64,000 bases of DNA from an uncultured Bacteroidales bacterium (GTDB lineage Bacteria; Bacteroidota; Bacteroidia; Bacteroidales; P3): assembly GCA_910586395.1 (NCBI GenBank), contig CAJUFX010000002.1:267691-331690 (forward strand), written 5' to 3'. Of this stretch, positions 42,911-51,531 are shown piece after piece. A program made the position numbers and the translations under genes. How positions within the stretch are numbered: position 1 is the stretch's first letter; every line of letters starts with the position of its first letter. Under the pieces are notes generated by a model, which was not told where the DNA came from, made no database searches, and was given only the letters and a program-made list of their open reading frames with translations.

Positions 42911-45900
42911 TTAACGGACGATTATTTTCTTGGCGCCGAACAGGCCGGCGGCCGAGATACGGCGTACAATATAGAGTTTGTTGGGCGCTACGTCCATGCG
43001 GATTTCAGCACCCGTGCAGAGGGCCTGTCCGGCGAGACGGCCGTTGAGGTCATAGACCGAATAGCGATCGCCGCTCAGGCCGTTGATGACAAGCGTGCCG
43101 TTTTCGGCGTAGAGCGACCAGCGGGCGGCTTCAAGTTCCTCGTTGGCCGAACCTTCGGCAAATACAGCCGTCAGGGTCACGTCCTTTTCGACTTTGAACG
43201 AATAGACGGCCGTCGTCGATACTTCCCTGTCGCCTTCCATCCAGGCGACGAAATGGTAGTTTTCGTTGGGTGTCGCCCGGACCGTTGCGGTATGGCCTTC
43301 CGCAAATTCGCCGTCACCGGCTACCGTGCCCCATTCGGCCTTGTTGGCTTGGAGCGTCACGGTGTAATACGTCGCCGCGTCTTCGAATACAGCCGTCAGC
43401 GTGAGGTCTTTGGCCGGCATCTTGAATACATACACGGCTTCTTTCGATACTTCCGTCTCGCCATCCATCCAGGCCACGAATTTGTAACCTTCGTTGGCAA
43501 TGGCCTTGACGGTCACTTCGCTGCCGACCGCAAATTCGCCGCTGCCTTCCACTTTACCCCATTCGGGATTATTGACGCCTACGCCCAGCACGTATTTCAT
43601 TTCTTCGAACACGGCCGTCAGCGTGCGGTCGTCTTCCGGTTTGAATTTGTATTCGGCCTTGGTCGTCACTTCTTGGTCGCCTTCCATCCAGGCTTTGAAT
43701 TGGTAGCCGTTGTTGGCCACGGCCTTGATGGTGACAGTCGTATCGCCCTCGTAGGTACCGCCGCCGCTTACGGTGCCGGCGTTTTCAAGATTGACGTTCA
43801 GCGTGATGGCAAAGCGGTTTTTCTTGAATACCGCGGTCAGCCTGAGGTCCGAATAGGGCATGAAGAACGTCAGCGTATCCTTGTCGGTCGTGTAGGCGGG
43901 GTCTATGGGCGCGTTCTCCTCGATTGACCTTGATCCTTGCCATTCCACGAATTTATAGCCGTCGTTGGGTACCGCAATCAGAACGATGTTGTCATTTTCA
44001 AAATAGTGCGATCCCGCTTCGTTTTCGGTCCGGATGCTGCCCATGGCGGTATCGTTTACGCCATAGGCCAGCGTATGTTTGATACGAAAATCCACAATAA
44101 AGTTGGTATCGAGGATGCCGGCGTAAGGTTTTTTGTAGCGGATGGAGAACGAATAGGTATATTGATATCCGTTTTCAACCATGTCTTTTAAAGTGACCGG
44201 CAGGGAGTCGAATGCAAAGGAGGCTTTGCCGGTTTCCCGGTCATAGGGTGCGCTCCAATATTTTATCATGATACCCGGTCCGGGAACTTCAGTCCGTTTT
44301 TTGTCCAATTGTATGCGTTCGATTTCATACGTATCCGCATCTTTTAAGGCGTCCGGCCAACGCCAACTCAAAATCAGGGAGTCTTTCGCCTCATCCCATT
44401 GCGCCTGGAAGTTTTCCACCGACAAAAGGGCGGGACCGTCATAGATGAATTGGATGTCGCCGGATAAATCGAAAGAAGAGTATTGGCTATTCGCTACCAG
44501 AGTTTTGGAAACGGTTTCGATGCCGGTATGCGAGACTTGGATGAAGAACGGACTGCCCAATTTGGCCGTTGTGCTGTATTCGAATCGGCCATAGTCGCTT
44601 TCTGTCATGGTCTTTTCGGTCAAAAGCGTTGTTTTGGATTCCGTATCCCGATCATACGCCCATAATTCGATTTTGGCGCCTGCGAGATAATCCGTTTCGC
44701 CTTTATAGTCGTTGTATTTCCCTAAATTGACCGAAATCGTGAGTTGCACATCGACGGCGTTCATCGCGATGGCCGGCACGGCGACGTCTTGATCAAGGGT
44801 CACGGTGACTTCAGGAATCGCGTTTTCGGGTTCATAGCCGGTTCCGTCAATGGAAACGGTATAAGTGCCTGGCTTTACGCCTTTGAACGTAAAGGCGCCG
44901 ACGGTATTGGGAGAGGTACGGTAAGTTTTGGAAGGGTCGTTTTTATCCGTCAGCATAACGCTAAAGCCGGAAGTGCCGGCCGCCAGACCGGTCAATTCAC
45001 CGGATACGTTCACGGCGATGCGTTCAAGGTCAATGTCTTGTAGGGAGGCTGTTTCGTTTTGGCCCAGCGTGATTTTGCCATCCGCGGGCGTTTTGACCGC
45101 GTAATTCGCCGCCAAGGTATTACCGAGGTTATAGTCGTATGAACCGTCGGGATCCTGGAGGTAGAGGGTCGTCTCACCGACCGGTACGGCTTCGAACGCG
45201 TATTGGCCATTGGCCACCTCGGCGGTCAGGTGCTTGCCCTTGACGGTTTTCAAACCGATTTTCATTTCACCGGGCAAGGCGTTCAGTTTTTCGCCGCCTA
45301 ACGTCACGTTTCCGGAAAGGGAAACGGTCGGAAGCGGCTTTTCCCGCATATAGACGTTGGTATTCGTGAATCGGATACCGGCGTATTCATCTTGGGAACA
45401 ACCGGCCGTTTCAAAGGTCGTATCCTGATAAGCGTTTGATGTGATATGGATGGTGTAGCGGCGTGTCTCGTCTTTAGGTACCAGGAATTTGACAACGCCT
45501 TGCTGGTCGGAGGCTGCCGTGAGCGTTGCATGCCCTCCGCCGGTTTGTGTGCAGGAGGCTGTCGCGTCGGTGACGGGTACGGAATTGTAGGAATAGCCGG
45601 TTTCGAATACGTTTTCATCGAATTTGATATTCAACGTCATGAAGCCGCGTGTCTCGTCAATCTCAGCCAGGAAGTCTTTGGTCAGGTCCGTTGATTCCAC
45701 CGTGATCTCTCCGGTGTAAACGAGCGTTTTGGCATAGCCCTCCCCTTCAAACGAAAGCGTATAGGTACCGGCCGCCACATTTTGAATGGCGTAAGAGGAA
45801 ATTCCTTTTCCGAGTTCGCTATTGTGCGCCGAGGTTACGGTGCCGGTATAAATCTCCGAACCGTTTTGCAAGAGTTTGACTGTTCCGGAAGCCGCGCCCT

Positions 45901-46030
45901 CGACAACTTGTCCTTCACTATACGGGTTGTTGAATGTCACTGTGCCGGAAACGGTAACTCCGTCTTGGGCAAGCCCGAGCCCTGTTCCGCACAATAAGAC
46001 AAAAAGCAGTGTAGTCATCAGTCTTTTCAT
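42911..46030 (-). CDS. T9SS type A secreted protein with carboxypeptidase-regulatory and InlB-B-like repeats
   Basis: A 1039-residue protein with signal peptide MKRLMTTLLFVLLCGTGLGLAQ. Three beta-sandwich (CarboxypepD_reg-like) units begin VTVSGTVTFNN, VSLSGNVTLGG and VNVSGELTGLA. A Fn3-like region is near residues 540-640. Then come four repeats of the InlB-B/flg_new type, each with a GYKFVEW or GYQFKAW core and an LTAVF end. The C-terminus (TLVINGLSGDRYSVYDLNGRL...KKIIVR) is a T9SS type A-like signal. Close paralog of the 860-residue neighbour. Surface adhesin or matrix protein is the likely role. Confidence 0.87.
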   Translation of the reverse strand: MKRLMTTLLFVLLCGTGLGLAQDGVTVSGTVTFNNPYSEGQVVEGAASGTVKLLQNGSEIYTGTVTSAHNSELGKGISSYAIQNVAAGTYTLSFEGEGYAKTLVYTGEITVESTDLTKDFLAEIDETRGFMTLNIKFDENVFETGYSYNSVPVTDATASCTQTGGGHATLTAASDQQGVVKFLVPKDETRRYTIHITSNAYQDTTFETAGCSQDEYAGIRFTNTNVYMREKPLPTVSLSGNVTLGGEKLNALPGEMKIGLKTVKGKHLTAEVANGQYAFEAVPVGETTLYLQDPDGSYDYNLGNTLAANYAVKTPADGKITLGQNETASLQDIDLERIAVNVSGELTGLAAGTSGFSVMLTDKNDPSKTYRTSPNTVGAFTFKGVKPGTYTVSIDGTGYEPENAIPEVTVTLDQDVAVPAIAMNAVDVQLTISVNLGKYNDYKGETDYLAGAKIELWAYDRDTESKTTLLTEKTMTESDYGRFEYSTTAKLGSPFFIQVSHTGIETVSKTLVANSQYSSFDLSGDIQFIYDGPALLSVENFQAQWDEAKDSLILSWRWPDALKDADTYEIERIQLDKKRTEVPGPGIMIKYWSAPYDRETGKASFAFDSLPVTLKDMVENGYQYTYSFSIRYKKPYAGILDTNFIVDFRIKHTLAYGVNDTAMGSIRTENEAGSHYFENDNIVLIAVPNDGYKFVEWQGSRSIEENAPIDPAYTTDKDTLTFFMPYSDLRLTAVFKKNRFAITLNVNLENAGTVSGGGTYEGDTTVTIKAVANNGYQFKAWMEGDQEVTTKAEYKFKPEDDRTLTAVFEEMKYVLGVGVNNPEWGKVEGSGEFAVGSEVTVKAIANEGYKFVAWMDGETEVSKEAVYVFKMPAKDLTLTAVFEDAATYYTVTLQANKAEWGTVAGDGEFAEGHTATVRATPNENYHFVAWMEGDREVSTTAVYSFKVEKDVTLTAVFAEGSANEELEAARWSLYAENGTLVINGLSGDRYSVYDLNGRLAGQALCTGAEIRMDVAPNKLYIVRRISAAGLFGAKKIIVR

Positions 46031-46400
46031 AAGGCATAAGTTTTTGATTAATGGATTTTAGTTTTGGGAGTACGATGCCGGTAAAACATTCCGTTTCCGG
46101 TTATCCGTAATCCTCAAATACAAATTTATTGATGAAAAAACCGGCTGGGTTGCCCAAACGCCTTATAAAACCTTAGCATGCTCATGAAAAGTATCGGACA
46201 TTACCTTAGCATAAGGATTTAATATCCTGAAAAATAAATTATTTCATAAATATAGAACTATGGAAGAAATTAGAAATAACGTAGTGATTTCGGGTTTCTC
46301 AGACGTCCTCTGTTTAGTCTTTCGATGGTTTCGGACCATCTCACGGTCAGATGTAGGACTTCGATGAAATCAAATGCTTGCGGGATTAGAAAGGCGAATG
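46031..46400. other. intergenic region between two cargo genes
   Basis: I see no gene in this stretch. A TAAATTTG box on the minus strand at about 46119-46126 could be the -7 element of the 1039-residue gene, but no TTG lies 19-20 bp upstream of it, so I do not annotate a promoter. The rest is AT-rich without clear repeats. Confidence 0.4.
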
Positions 46401-46436
46401 AAAAAAAGCGGCGGATCGGACTGTCCGACCCGCCGC
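46401..46436 (-). terminator. rho-independent terminator of the 860-residue cargo gene
   Basis: Long hairpin: GCGGCGG (46408-46414) with CCGCCGC (46430-46436) and inner TCGGAC/GTCCGA, followed on the minus strand by seven T. Confidence 0.88.
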
Positions 46437-46505
46437 CTGCGGATGGTTTGGCATCGGATGCGGTTGCACCTCCGGCCAAACGGAAAGCTATCGGCTATCG
46501 CCGGT

Positions 46506-49088
46506 TCAGCGTACCACAATCTTCTTGAAGCCGAACGTGCCCTGTGCGGAGACGCGGCGTACGATGTAGAGTTGATTCGGCGTTACCGCCAGCCGGATTT
46601 CCGCGCCCGAGCAACGGGTTTGATGCATCATGCGGCCGTTCAAATCGTAAACCGTGTAAAGGTCGCCGTCCAAACCGTTGACCATCAGCGTTCCGTTTTC
46701 GGATCTTATCGACCAGGTGTGGGCTTCGAGGTCTTCGTTGGCCGTGTTTTCTTCGAAGACGGCAACCAGAGTGCGGTCTTTTTCGACGGTAAACCTATAG
46801 GCGACCTCTTTCGACACCTCGGCTGAGTTTTCGTTCCAAGCTACAAATTTGTAACCTTTTTCCGGCGAGGCTGTTACCGTGACTTCCGTACCGAATTCGA
46901 ACGAACCTTCGCCGCTGACCGATCCCCAGTCGGCATTGTCTGACAAAACGCGGATTTTGAATTTCCGGGCTTCGAATACAGCCGTGAGATTCGTATCTTG
47001 CGATATGTTGAACAAAATGGTGGCGGTTTCGGCCACGGTGTTGCCCCCGCTCATCCAAGCCGCGAATTCGTAATTCTTATTCGGCGACGCCGTCAGTTCG
47101 ATGGGAGAGCCGTCCACATAGTCGCCCGGTTGTTGTCCGGTAATGGTCCCCATCTTATCGTTGTTGGACGAATAATTCAGTTTATATCTGAAGCGGGCGT
47201 CGGCGTCGAAAGTCGTCCTCTTCACTTCTTCGGGCGTGGTGTAATGGATGCTGAATTCGTAAATGTAATAATTTCCGTTGGCGGCTTGATGATCGTCATA
47301 TCCGACAGGCAACGCGTTCATATCCGGATTCTCCCACGTTGTGACGGAGGTCCATTCGTTGTTCGCCCTGATGCGGCGGCGCAATTCTATTTTGGCGATC
47401 GCCAGATTTTCCATTTGCTCTTTACCCGGCCATTCCCAGGTCAGGCTCACCGCCTTGGCTTCATCGTTCCATACGCCTTTGAGGTTGAGCGCCTGTATGG
47501 CTACCGGCTTAAATTTGATAAGCCCTTTGAAAGAATAGTAGTTGATGCCGGCGGTCGTCGTAACGGTTGTTTCGGCATCCAGGATATCCTCGCGGAAAAT
47601 CTTGACGATGAATTTCTCGCCTATTACACCTTGTGTTCTCAAGGCGAAGTCATCGACTGAAATCATCGAAGCGTCCAGTTTTTGGTCTTTGGCTTCATTC
47701 CAAAGCTCAAGTCGGGCACCGTCCATATAAACGATGCGGTCAAGGTATTTGTTGTAACCGTAAAGTGCGCTGTCTTCTTTGTTCGGCAAGGGGCGGAAGG
47801 TCAAATCCGTCCTATCGGGAACCAGAGTGATGGTCGGGATAACGACGTCTTGTCCGCGGGTTACGGTAAAAGCTTCGGGCGCGGTTTCCGCTCCGTAACC
47901 CAAATTTCCCCGAATGTTGATCATATAAGTACCGGGTAATACGCCGCGGAATTTGCAACCGGTCGTCATATTGAAATTTTGTGTCACCACCGTTTCATCA
48001 TCGGTGTTGACCAAGTCTGCATAAGCCCAATAATTTTCCGGTAAGCCGGTTCCCGTAAAAGAACAAGAGACCGTAGCGGCGAAATGTTCGATGTCTATGT
48101 TTTGCGTTACCTCGGCTTGGTCGCCTAATGTTAAGGCTTCGGCCGGTGTCTTGATGCGGTATTCGTAAGCTTCGGAGGTGCCTTCCATGATTTTGAAGGT
48201 CGCTTCGCCTCTCGGTACGGCGGCAAATTCGTATTGGCCATCGGTTACTTCGCACTCCAAAGGAACACCGGCCGATGTAATGCCGATTTTCAAACCATCG
48301 GGCAATTGTCGGACAGCTTGGCCGTCTATGCTTGCAGTGCCGGAAACCTTGACGGTTTCGCCCGAATAGACCGGTATCTTTTCGAGAGCGAAAATGAATG
48401 AACTTCTATCCCAGCTACTTTTCAAAAGCGTTGTATCAAGAGCGGAAAAACCTTGGGCCGATACGTTGAATTCGAAAAAAACGTTATTCATTATAGTATA
48501 TCTTTCAGGTACTTGCCCCTGCTCATCAGTGGTTTTGGTCGTTTTCCCTTCCCCTTTCACACCCGCAAGGACGGTCGCCGCCCGAACGGGTAATAAAGAT
48601 ATGACTGTGTCATATTGGGGATTTCCTTCGGCATCCGGACTTTCTTTTTCCGTTATGACCGTGTCGCGATAGACCACGGTAATCAAGGCTTTCATGCCGG
48701 TGGAGGATGGTTTGACATTTTTCCCGAAATCCGTAGTTCCTACGGTTATGCTGGCGTTGGAACCGGTCAGTGTATAGAAGAAAAAATCATCGCCCTCCAT
48801 ATTGTTGGGACGAAGTGTATAGGCACCGGCTTCTATATTTTCAAAAATGACACAAGATTTTTCGCCGGTTTTCTTGGCAATAGTAATGTCCTTCCGCTCA
48901 ATAGGCGCCGAGGCGATTACTTTTTCACCATCCATTAAATCGATGGATCCGGTGAATACGCGTGTGAATTTTGGATTACCGGAGGTACCGGTGTATAAAC
49001 CGATGCTTACCGTGACTCCGGCGTAACTTACGCCAATGCTGCATATATATAACGTAGCAGCCAACAAGCTTAAACAAAATTTTTTCAT
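46506..49088 (-). CDS. T9SS type A secreted protein, paralog of the 1039-residue cargo
   Basis: An 860-residue protein with signal peptide ending VSYAG. It shares its layout with the neighbouring gene: beta-sandwich units (VKVSGTASIDGQAVRQLPDGLKIGI, TVSCSFTGTGLP), a Fn3-like region with LKGVWNDEAKAVSLTWEWPG, then two InlB-B-like repeats (YEFAAWMSGGN, GYKFVAWNENSAE) and a nearly identical C-terminal signal (VNGLDGDLYTVYDLNGRMM...FKKIVVR). The first copy has four such repeats and this one two, so the pair likely arose by duplication and repeat change. Transcribed away from the TPR regulator. Confidence 0.87.
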   Translation of the reverse strand: MKKFCLSLLAATLYICSIGVSYAGVTVSIGLYTGTSGNPKFTRVFTGSIDLMDGEKVIASAPIERKDITIAKKTGEKSCVIFENIEAGAYTLRPNNMEGDDFFFYTLTGSNASITVGTTDFGKNVKPSSTGMKALITVVYRDTVITEKESPDAEGNPQYDTVISLLPVRAATVLAGVKGEGKTTKTTDEQGQVPERYTIMNNVFFEFNVSAQGFSALDTTLLKSSWDRSSFIFALEKIPVYSGETVKVSGTASIDGQAVRQLPDGLKIGITSAGVPLECEVTDGQYEFAAVPRGEATFKIMEGTSEAYEYRIKTPAEALTLGDQAEVTQNIDIEHFAATVSCSFTGTGLPENYWAYADLVNTDDETVVTQNFNMTTGCKFRGVLPGTYMINIRGNLGYGAETAPEAFTVTRGQDVVIPTITLVPDRTDLTFRPLPNKEDSALYGYNKYLDRIVYMDGARLELWNEAKDQKLDASMISVDDFALRTQGVIGEKFIVKIFREDILDAETTVTTTAGINYYSFKGLIKFKPVAIQALNLKGVWNDEAKAVSLTWEWPGKEQMENLAIAKIELRRRIRANNEWTSVTTWENPDMNALPVGYDDHQAANGNYYIYEFSIHYTTPEEVKRTTFDADARFRYKLNYSSNNDKMGTITGQQPGDYVDGSPIELTASPNKNYEFAAWMSGGNTVAETATILFNISQDTNLTAVFEARKFKIRVLSDNADWGSVSGEGSFEFGTEVTVTASPEKGYKFVAWNENSAEVSKEVAYRFTVEKDRTLVAVFEENTANEDLEAHTWSIRSENGTLMVNGLDGDLYTVYDLNGRMMHQTRCSGAEIRLAVTPNQLYIVRRVSAQGTFGFKKIVVR

Positions 49089-49156
49089 AATTTTTTAGTG
49101 TTTTGGTTTATAATGTTGTTATTTAGTTAATAATCGTGTTAGTGGCCGCGTCGTTG

Positions 49157-49258
49157 AGTGGTTGAGGCTTCCGTTTGTCTTGATATCACATCTATACGAG
49201 TTCCTGATTCTGCGGTGCGATCAGTGGTTGAGGCTTCCGTTTGTCTTGATATCACATC
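49157..49258. repeat. two identical 36-bp direct repeats with a 30-bp spacer (CRISPR-like geometry)
   Basis: Copy 1 is 49157-49192 and copy 2 is 49223-49258; both begin AGTGGTTGAGGC and end TTGATATCACATC with no mismatch over 36 bp. The unique spacer is 49193-49222, exactly 30 bp. The 36/30 pattern is usual for type II and type VI-B CRISPR arrays, but there are only two repeats, no cas gene in the window and no clear leader. The end of copy 2 can form a stem with GATGTGA 12 bp downstream. It may instead be a regulator binding site in this divergent promoter region. Confidence 0.6.
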
Positions 49259-49485
49259 CGCGTTAAGTACGATGTGAAGTTATAATACATTCTAAACAAG
49301 GTCTAAACGTTCTTTCGAACCATCTTTTTATCTCAAACAACTCCGTAATATAGTTATTTTTTTGACACCGCCGTCATTTGTCCTTCTTGGAAGCACGTTT
49401 TATGTACGACATAAATTGAATATAGCGGTGTTCTTTTTCGATGTTTCATTTATTCATGCATGATTTCACTACGCTCAATTTGATG

Positions 49486-49516
49486 TTTGATATTCAGTAC
49501 TAATTAGTTATATTTG
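49486..49516 (+). promoter_or_regulatory. promoter of the TPR-LuxR regulator
   Basis: TTTG (49486-49489), 19 bp, TATATTTG (49509-49516), a full Bacteroidota consensus pointing rightward. Confidence 0.65.
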
Positions 49517-49578
49517 CAATGATTTTACATGAAAAATGTGTTTTGAAAACACTATGAAATATGGTTTTGGGTGTATAG

Positions 49579-49682
49579 GGAACGTTTTGATTCAGCCAGA
49601 CGGGCAGATCCGAGCTTGCTCGAGCTATGCCGTGGCGCAAAAACGTGCCTTGAAAAGGAACGTTTTGATTCAGCCAGACGGG
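49579..49682 (+). repeat. 26-bp direct repeats in the regulator leader
   Basis: A 26-bp sequence starting GGAACGTTTTGATTCAGCC occurs at 49579-49604 and 49657-49682, 78 bp apart. It is transcribed from the promoter at 49486 and precedes the likely start codon. In frame it would give NVLIQPDG twice. Confidence 0.85.
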
Positions 49683-49730
49683 TGTGGTGGTTCTCGGGTA
49701 GCCGCGGTCAAGGTTAAAGAGGGCGGATTT

Positions 49731-51428
49731 GTGGCGTTCGATTGGTTCCGGATACTTACGGTGGCTTGGGTAATGGTGTTGGCCGTCGGTCTGCAGACCG
49801 CTTTGGCGCAATCCGTTTCGCGTCCCGGGACCCAAGCGTTCGAATCGGCCGCCTCGCTTTTGGCATCGGCGGATTATTATAAATTCCTCAACGAGGATAC
49901 ATGTCTTTATTTTGCGAACAGGGCTTATACGGAGGGTGTTGCGGCGAAAGACAAGCGACAGCAGGCGGAGGCGCTCGTGTATATCGCCATGGCTTACAAG
50001 ACCAAGGGATACTACGATAAAGCTTTGGAGATGAGTAAGACGCTTGGGGAATTGTCGCAACAGTTAGGAGACGACTTGCTCTATGCGCAATCCCTTTATC
50101 AGACAGGGGCGGCCTATCTGAAAATGGGCGTGTTCGATGCCGCTTATGCGAATTTGACTTCCGCCATCGACATATTCAATAATTATCCCGCTTCCAACTG
50201 TTTGGCTGCGGCTTATAATGCATTGGCGGTGCTTTATGCCAAACAAGCCGATTTCGATAAAGCCCGTACGTTGTTTGCTGCCGGGTTGGCGGTGGTCGAT
50301 ACGGCCGACAAGCGGGAATATGTATTGTTGAACAATAATTTGGCGTTGTGTTATCTGTTTTCGGATGACGAAGAGCGGGGCGAGGAATTGCTCAAATCGT
50401 TGATCAGCCTGATCGAGGACGAGAATATTCCGTATAACCAATCCCAAATTCAGTTGAATCTTTGCCGAATATATATAGATATGGGCCGTTTGGACGACAT
50501 GTTGCATTATGCGGAGACCGCCTTGGCTTCGGCGCGTAAGCGGCACAATCGTTTTTTTGAGGCGCAGGCACTTTATTATGTAGGTTACGTGCATTATCTG
50601 TCGCGGGACCCGGCGGCGGCCGTGGCTTGTTTCCTGTCCATCGACAGTATTACGAGCGATTTGGAAATCAGGATGTACACCTACGATCATCTGGCTCTCC
50701 TGTACGCTCAGGGCGGTGATTACGAGAATGCCTATGGTTATGCGGTGCGGCAGTCTGTGCTGAAAGACTCGCTCAATCAGCAGACTAACCGCGACAACCT
50801 CGAACGGCTTACGCACGAATACCGGTATAAGCAACAGTTGTCCGTTCTGGAGTCAGAACGACGTAAGCATTTGCTGATGTGGGGGGCCACCGGTATCGTG
50901 ACCGTCCTTGTATTGGTCGTGTTATGGATGCTGTATTCACGACAACGCCTTAAACTCGACAATGTCTGTTTGAAACAGAAAAATATGTCTTTGGAATTGG
51001 AACAACGAAACAAGGAGATCGTGGCCAAGACGATGTATCTGCAACAGAAAAATCAGACTATTACCGGCATCATCGATAAGTTGTCTCATTCCAAACATCT
51101 GTTCAAGAACAGCAATAAACCTATTATAGACGATATTATCAGGGAGTTGTCTCTTTCGGCCAAAGATACGCCTTGGGAGGAATTCGAAATGCGGTTCGAG
51201 CAGGTACATACCGATTTCTTCAAGAATCTGAACAAGCGTTTCCCCAATCTCAGTCCGGGCGAAAAGAAACTTTGCGCCTATTTGAAACTCAATATGAATT
51301 CCAAAGAAATCGCCCAGTTGACCCATACCACGGTGGGCAGTGTGGAACAGGCGCGTTTCCGTCTGCGCAAGAAACTCGGTCTCACGGAGTCGGATACCAA
51401 TCTGTCGAATTTCATCGCGTCGTTGTAG
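49731..51428 (+). CDS. TPR membrane regulator with C-terminal LuxR-type HTH
   Basis: A Bacteroidota-type regulator. From the GTG at 49731 the N-terminus is a signal or anchor sequence (FDWFRILTVAWVMVLAVGLQTALAQ), 565 residues in total; an ATG at 49536 would add 65 residues made partly of the repeat-coded NVLIQPDG segments and bury the signal. TPR-like repeats follow (KQQAEALVYIAMAYKTKGYYDKALEM, AAYNALAVLYAKQADFDKARTLF). Next come a transmembrane helix (LLMWGATGIVTVLVLVVLWML), a coiled coil and a helix-turn-helix (NLSPGEKKLCAYLKLNMNSKEIA). It probably senses an envelope signal and controls the flanking T9SS cargo genes (inference). Confidence 0.85.
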   Translation: MAFDWFRILTVAWVMVLAVGLQTALAQSVSRPGTQAFESAASLLASADYYKFLNEDTCLYFANRAYTEGVAAKDKRQQAEALVYIAMAYKTKGYYDKALEMSKTLGELSQQLGDDLLYAQSLYQTGAAYLKMGVFDAAYANLTSAIDIFNNYPASNCLAAAYNALAVLYAKQADFDKARTLFAAGLAVVDTADKREYVLLNNNLALCYLFSDDEERGEELLKSLISLIEDENIPYNQSQIQLNLCRIYIDMGRLDDMLHYAETALASARKRHNRFFEAQALYYVGYVHYLSRDPAAAVACFLSIDSITSDLEIRMYTYDHLALLYAQGGDYENAYGYAVRQSVLKDSLNQQTNRDNLERLTHEYRYKQQLSVLESERRKHLLMWGATGIVTVLVLVVLWMLYSRQRLKLDNVCLKQKNMSLELEQRNKEIVAKTMYLQQKNQTITGIIDKLSHSKHLFKNSNKPIIDDIIRELSLSAKDTPWEEFEMRFEQVHTDFFKNLNKRFPNLSPGEKKLCAYLKLNMNSKEIAQLTHTTVGSVEQARFRLRKKLGLTESDTNLSNFIASL

Positions 51429-51471
51429 GCCGGCAGTTTTTACAGATAGGTACTTCATAAATATTTGTGAA

Positions 51472-51503
51472 TTTGTTTATTTCGGATATGTTTTCTATCT
51501 TTA
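51472..51503 (+). promoter_or_regulatory. promoter of the 805-residue cargo gene
   Basis: TTTG (51472-51475), 20 bp, TATCTTTA (51496-51503), one base off consensus, 28 bp before the ATG. Confidence 0.5.
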
Positions 51504-51531
51504 CAGAATAATCAATAAAAACCGATCGAAT

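Noticed and set aside
49157..49258. Firm CRISPR array call
   Set aside because: Only two repeats and one spacer, no cas genes in the window and no match search possible; reported as a repeat and a finding instead.
49536..49730. N-terminal extension of the TPR-LuxR regulator from ATG 49536
   Set aside because: It is built partly from a DNA repeat and would place the signal sequence about 65 residues inside; kept as an alternative only.
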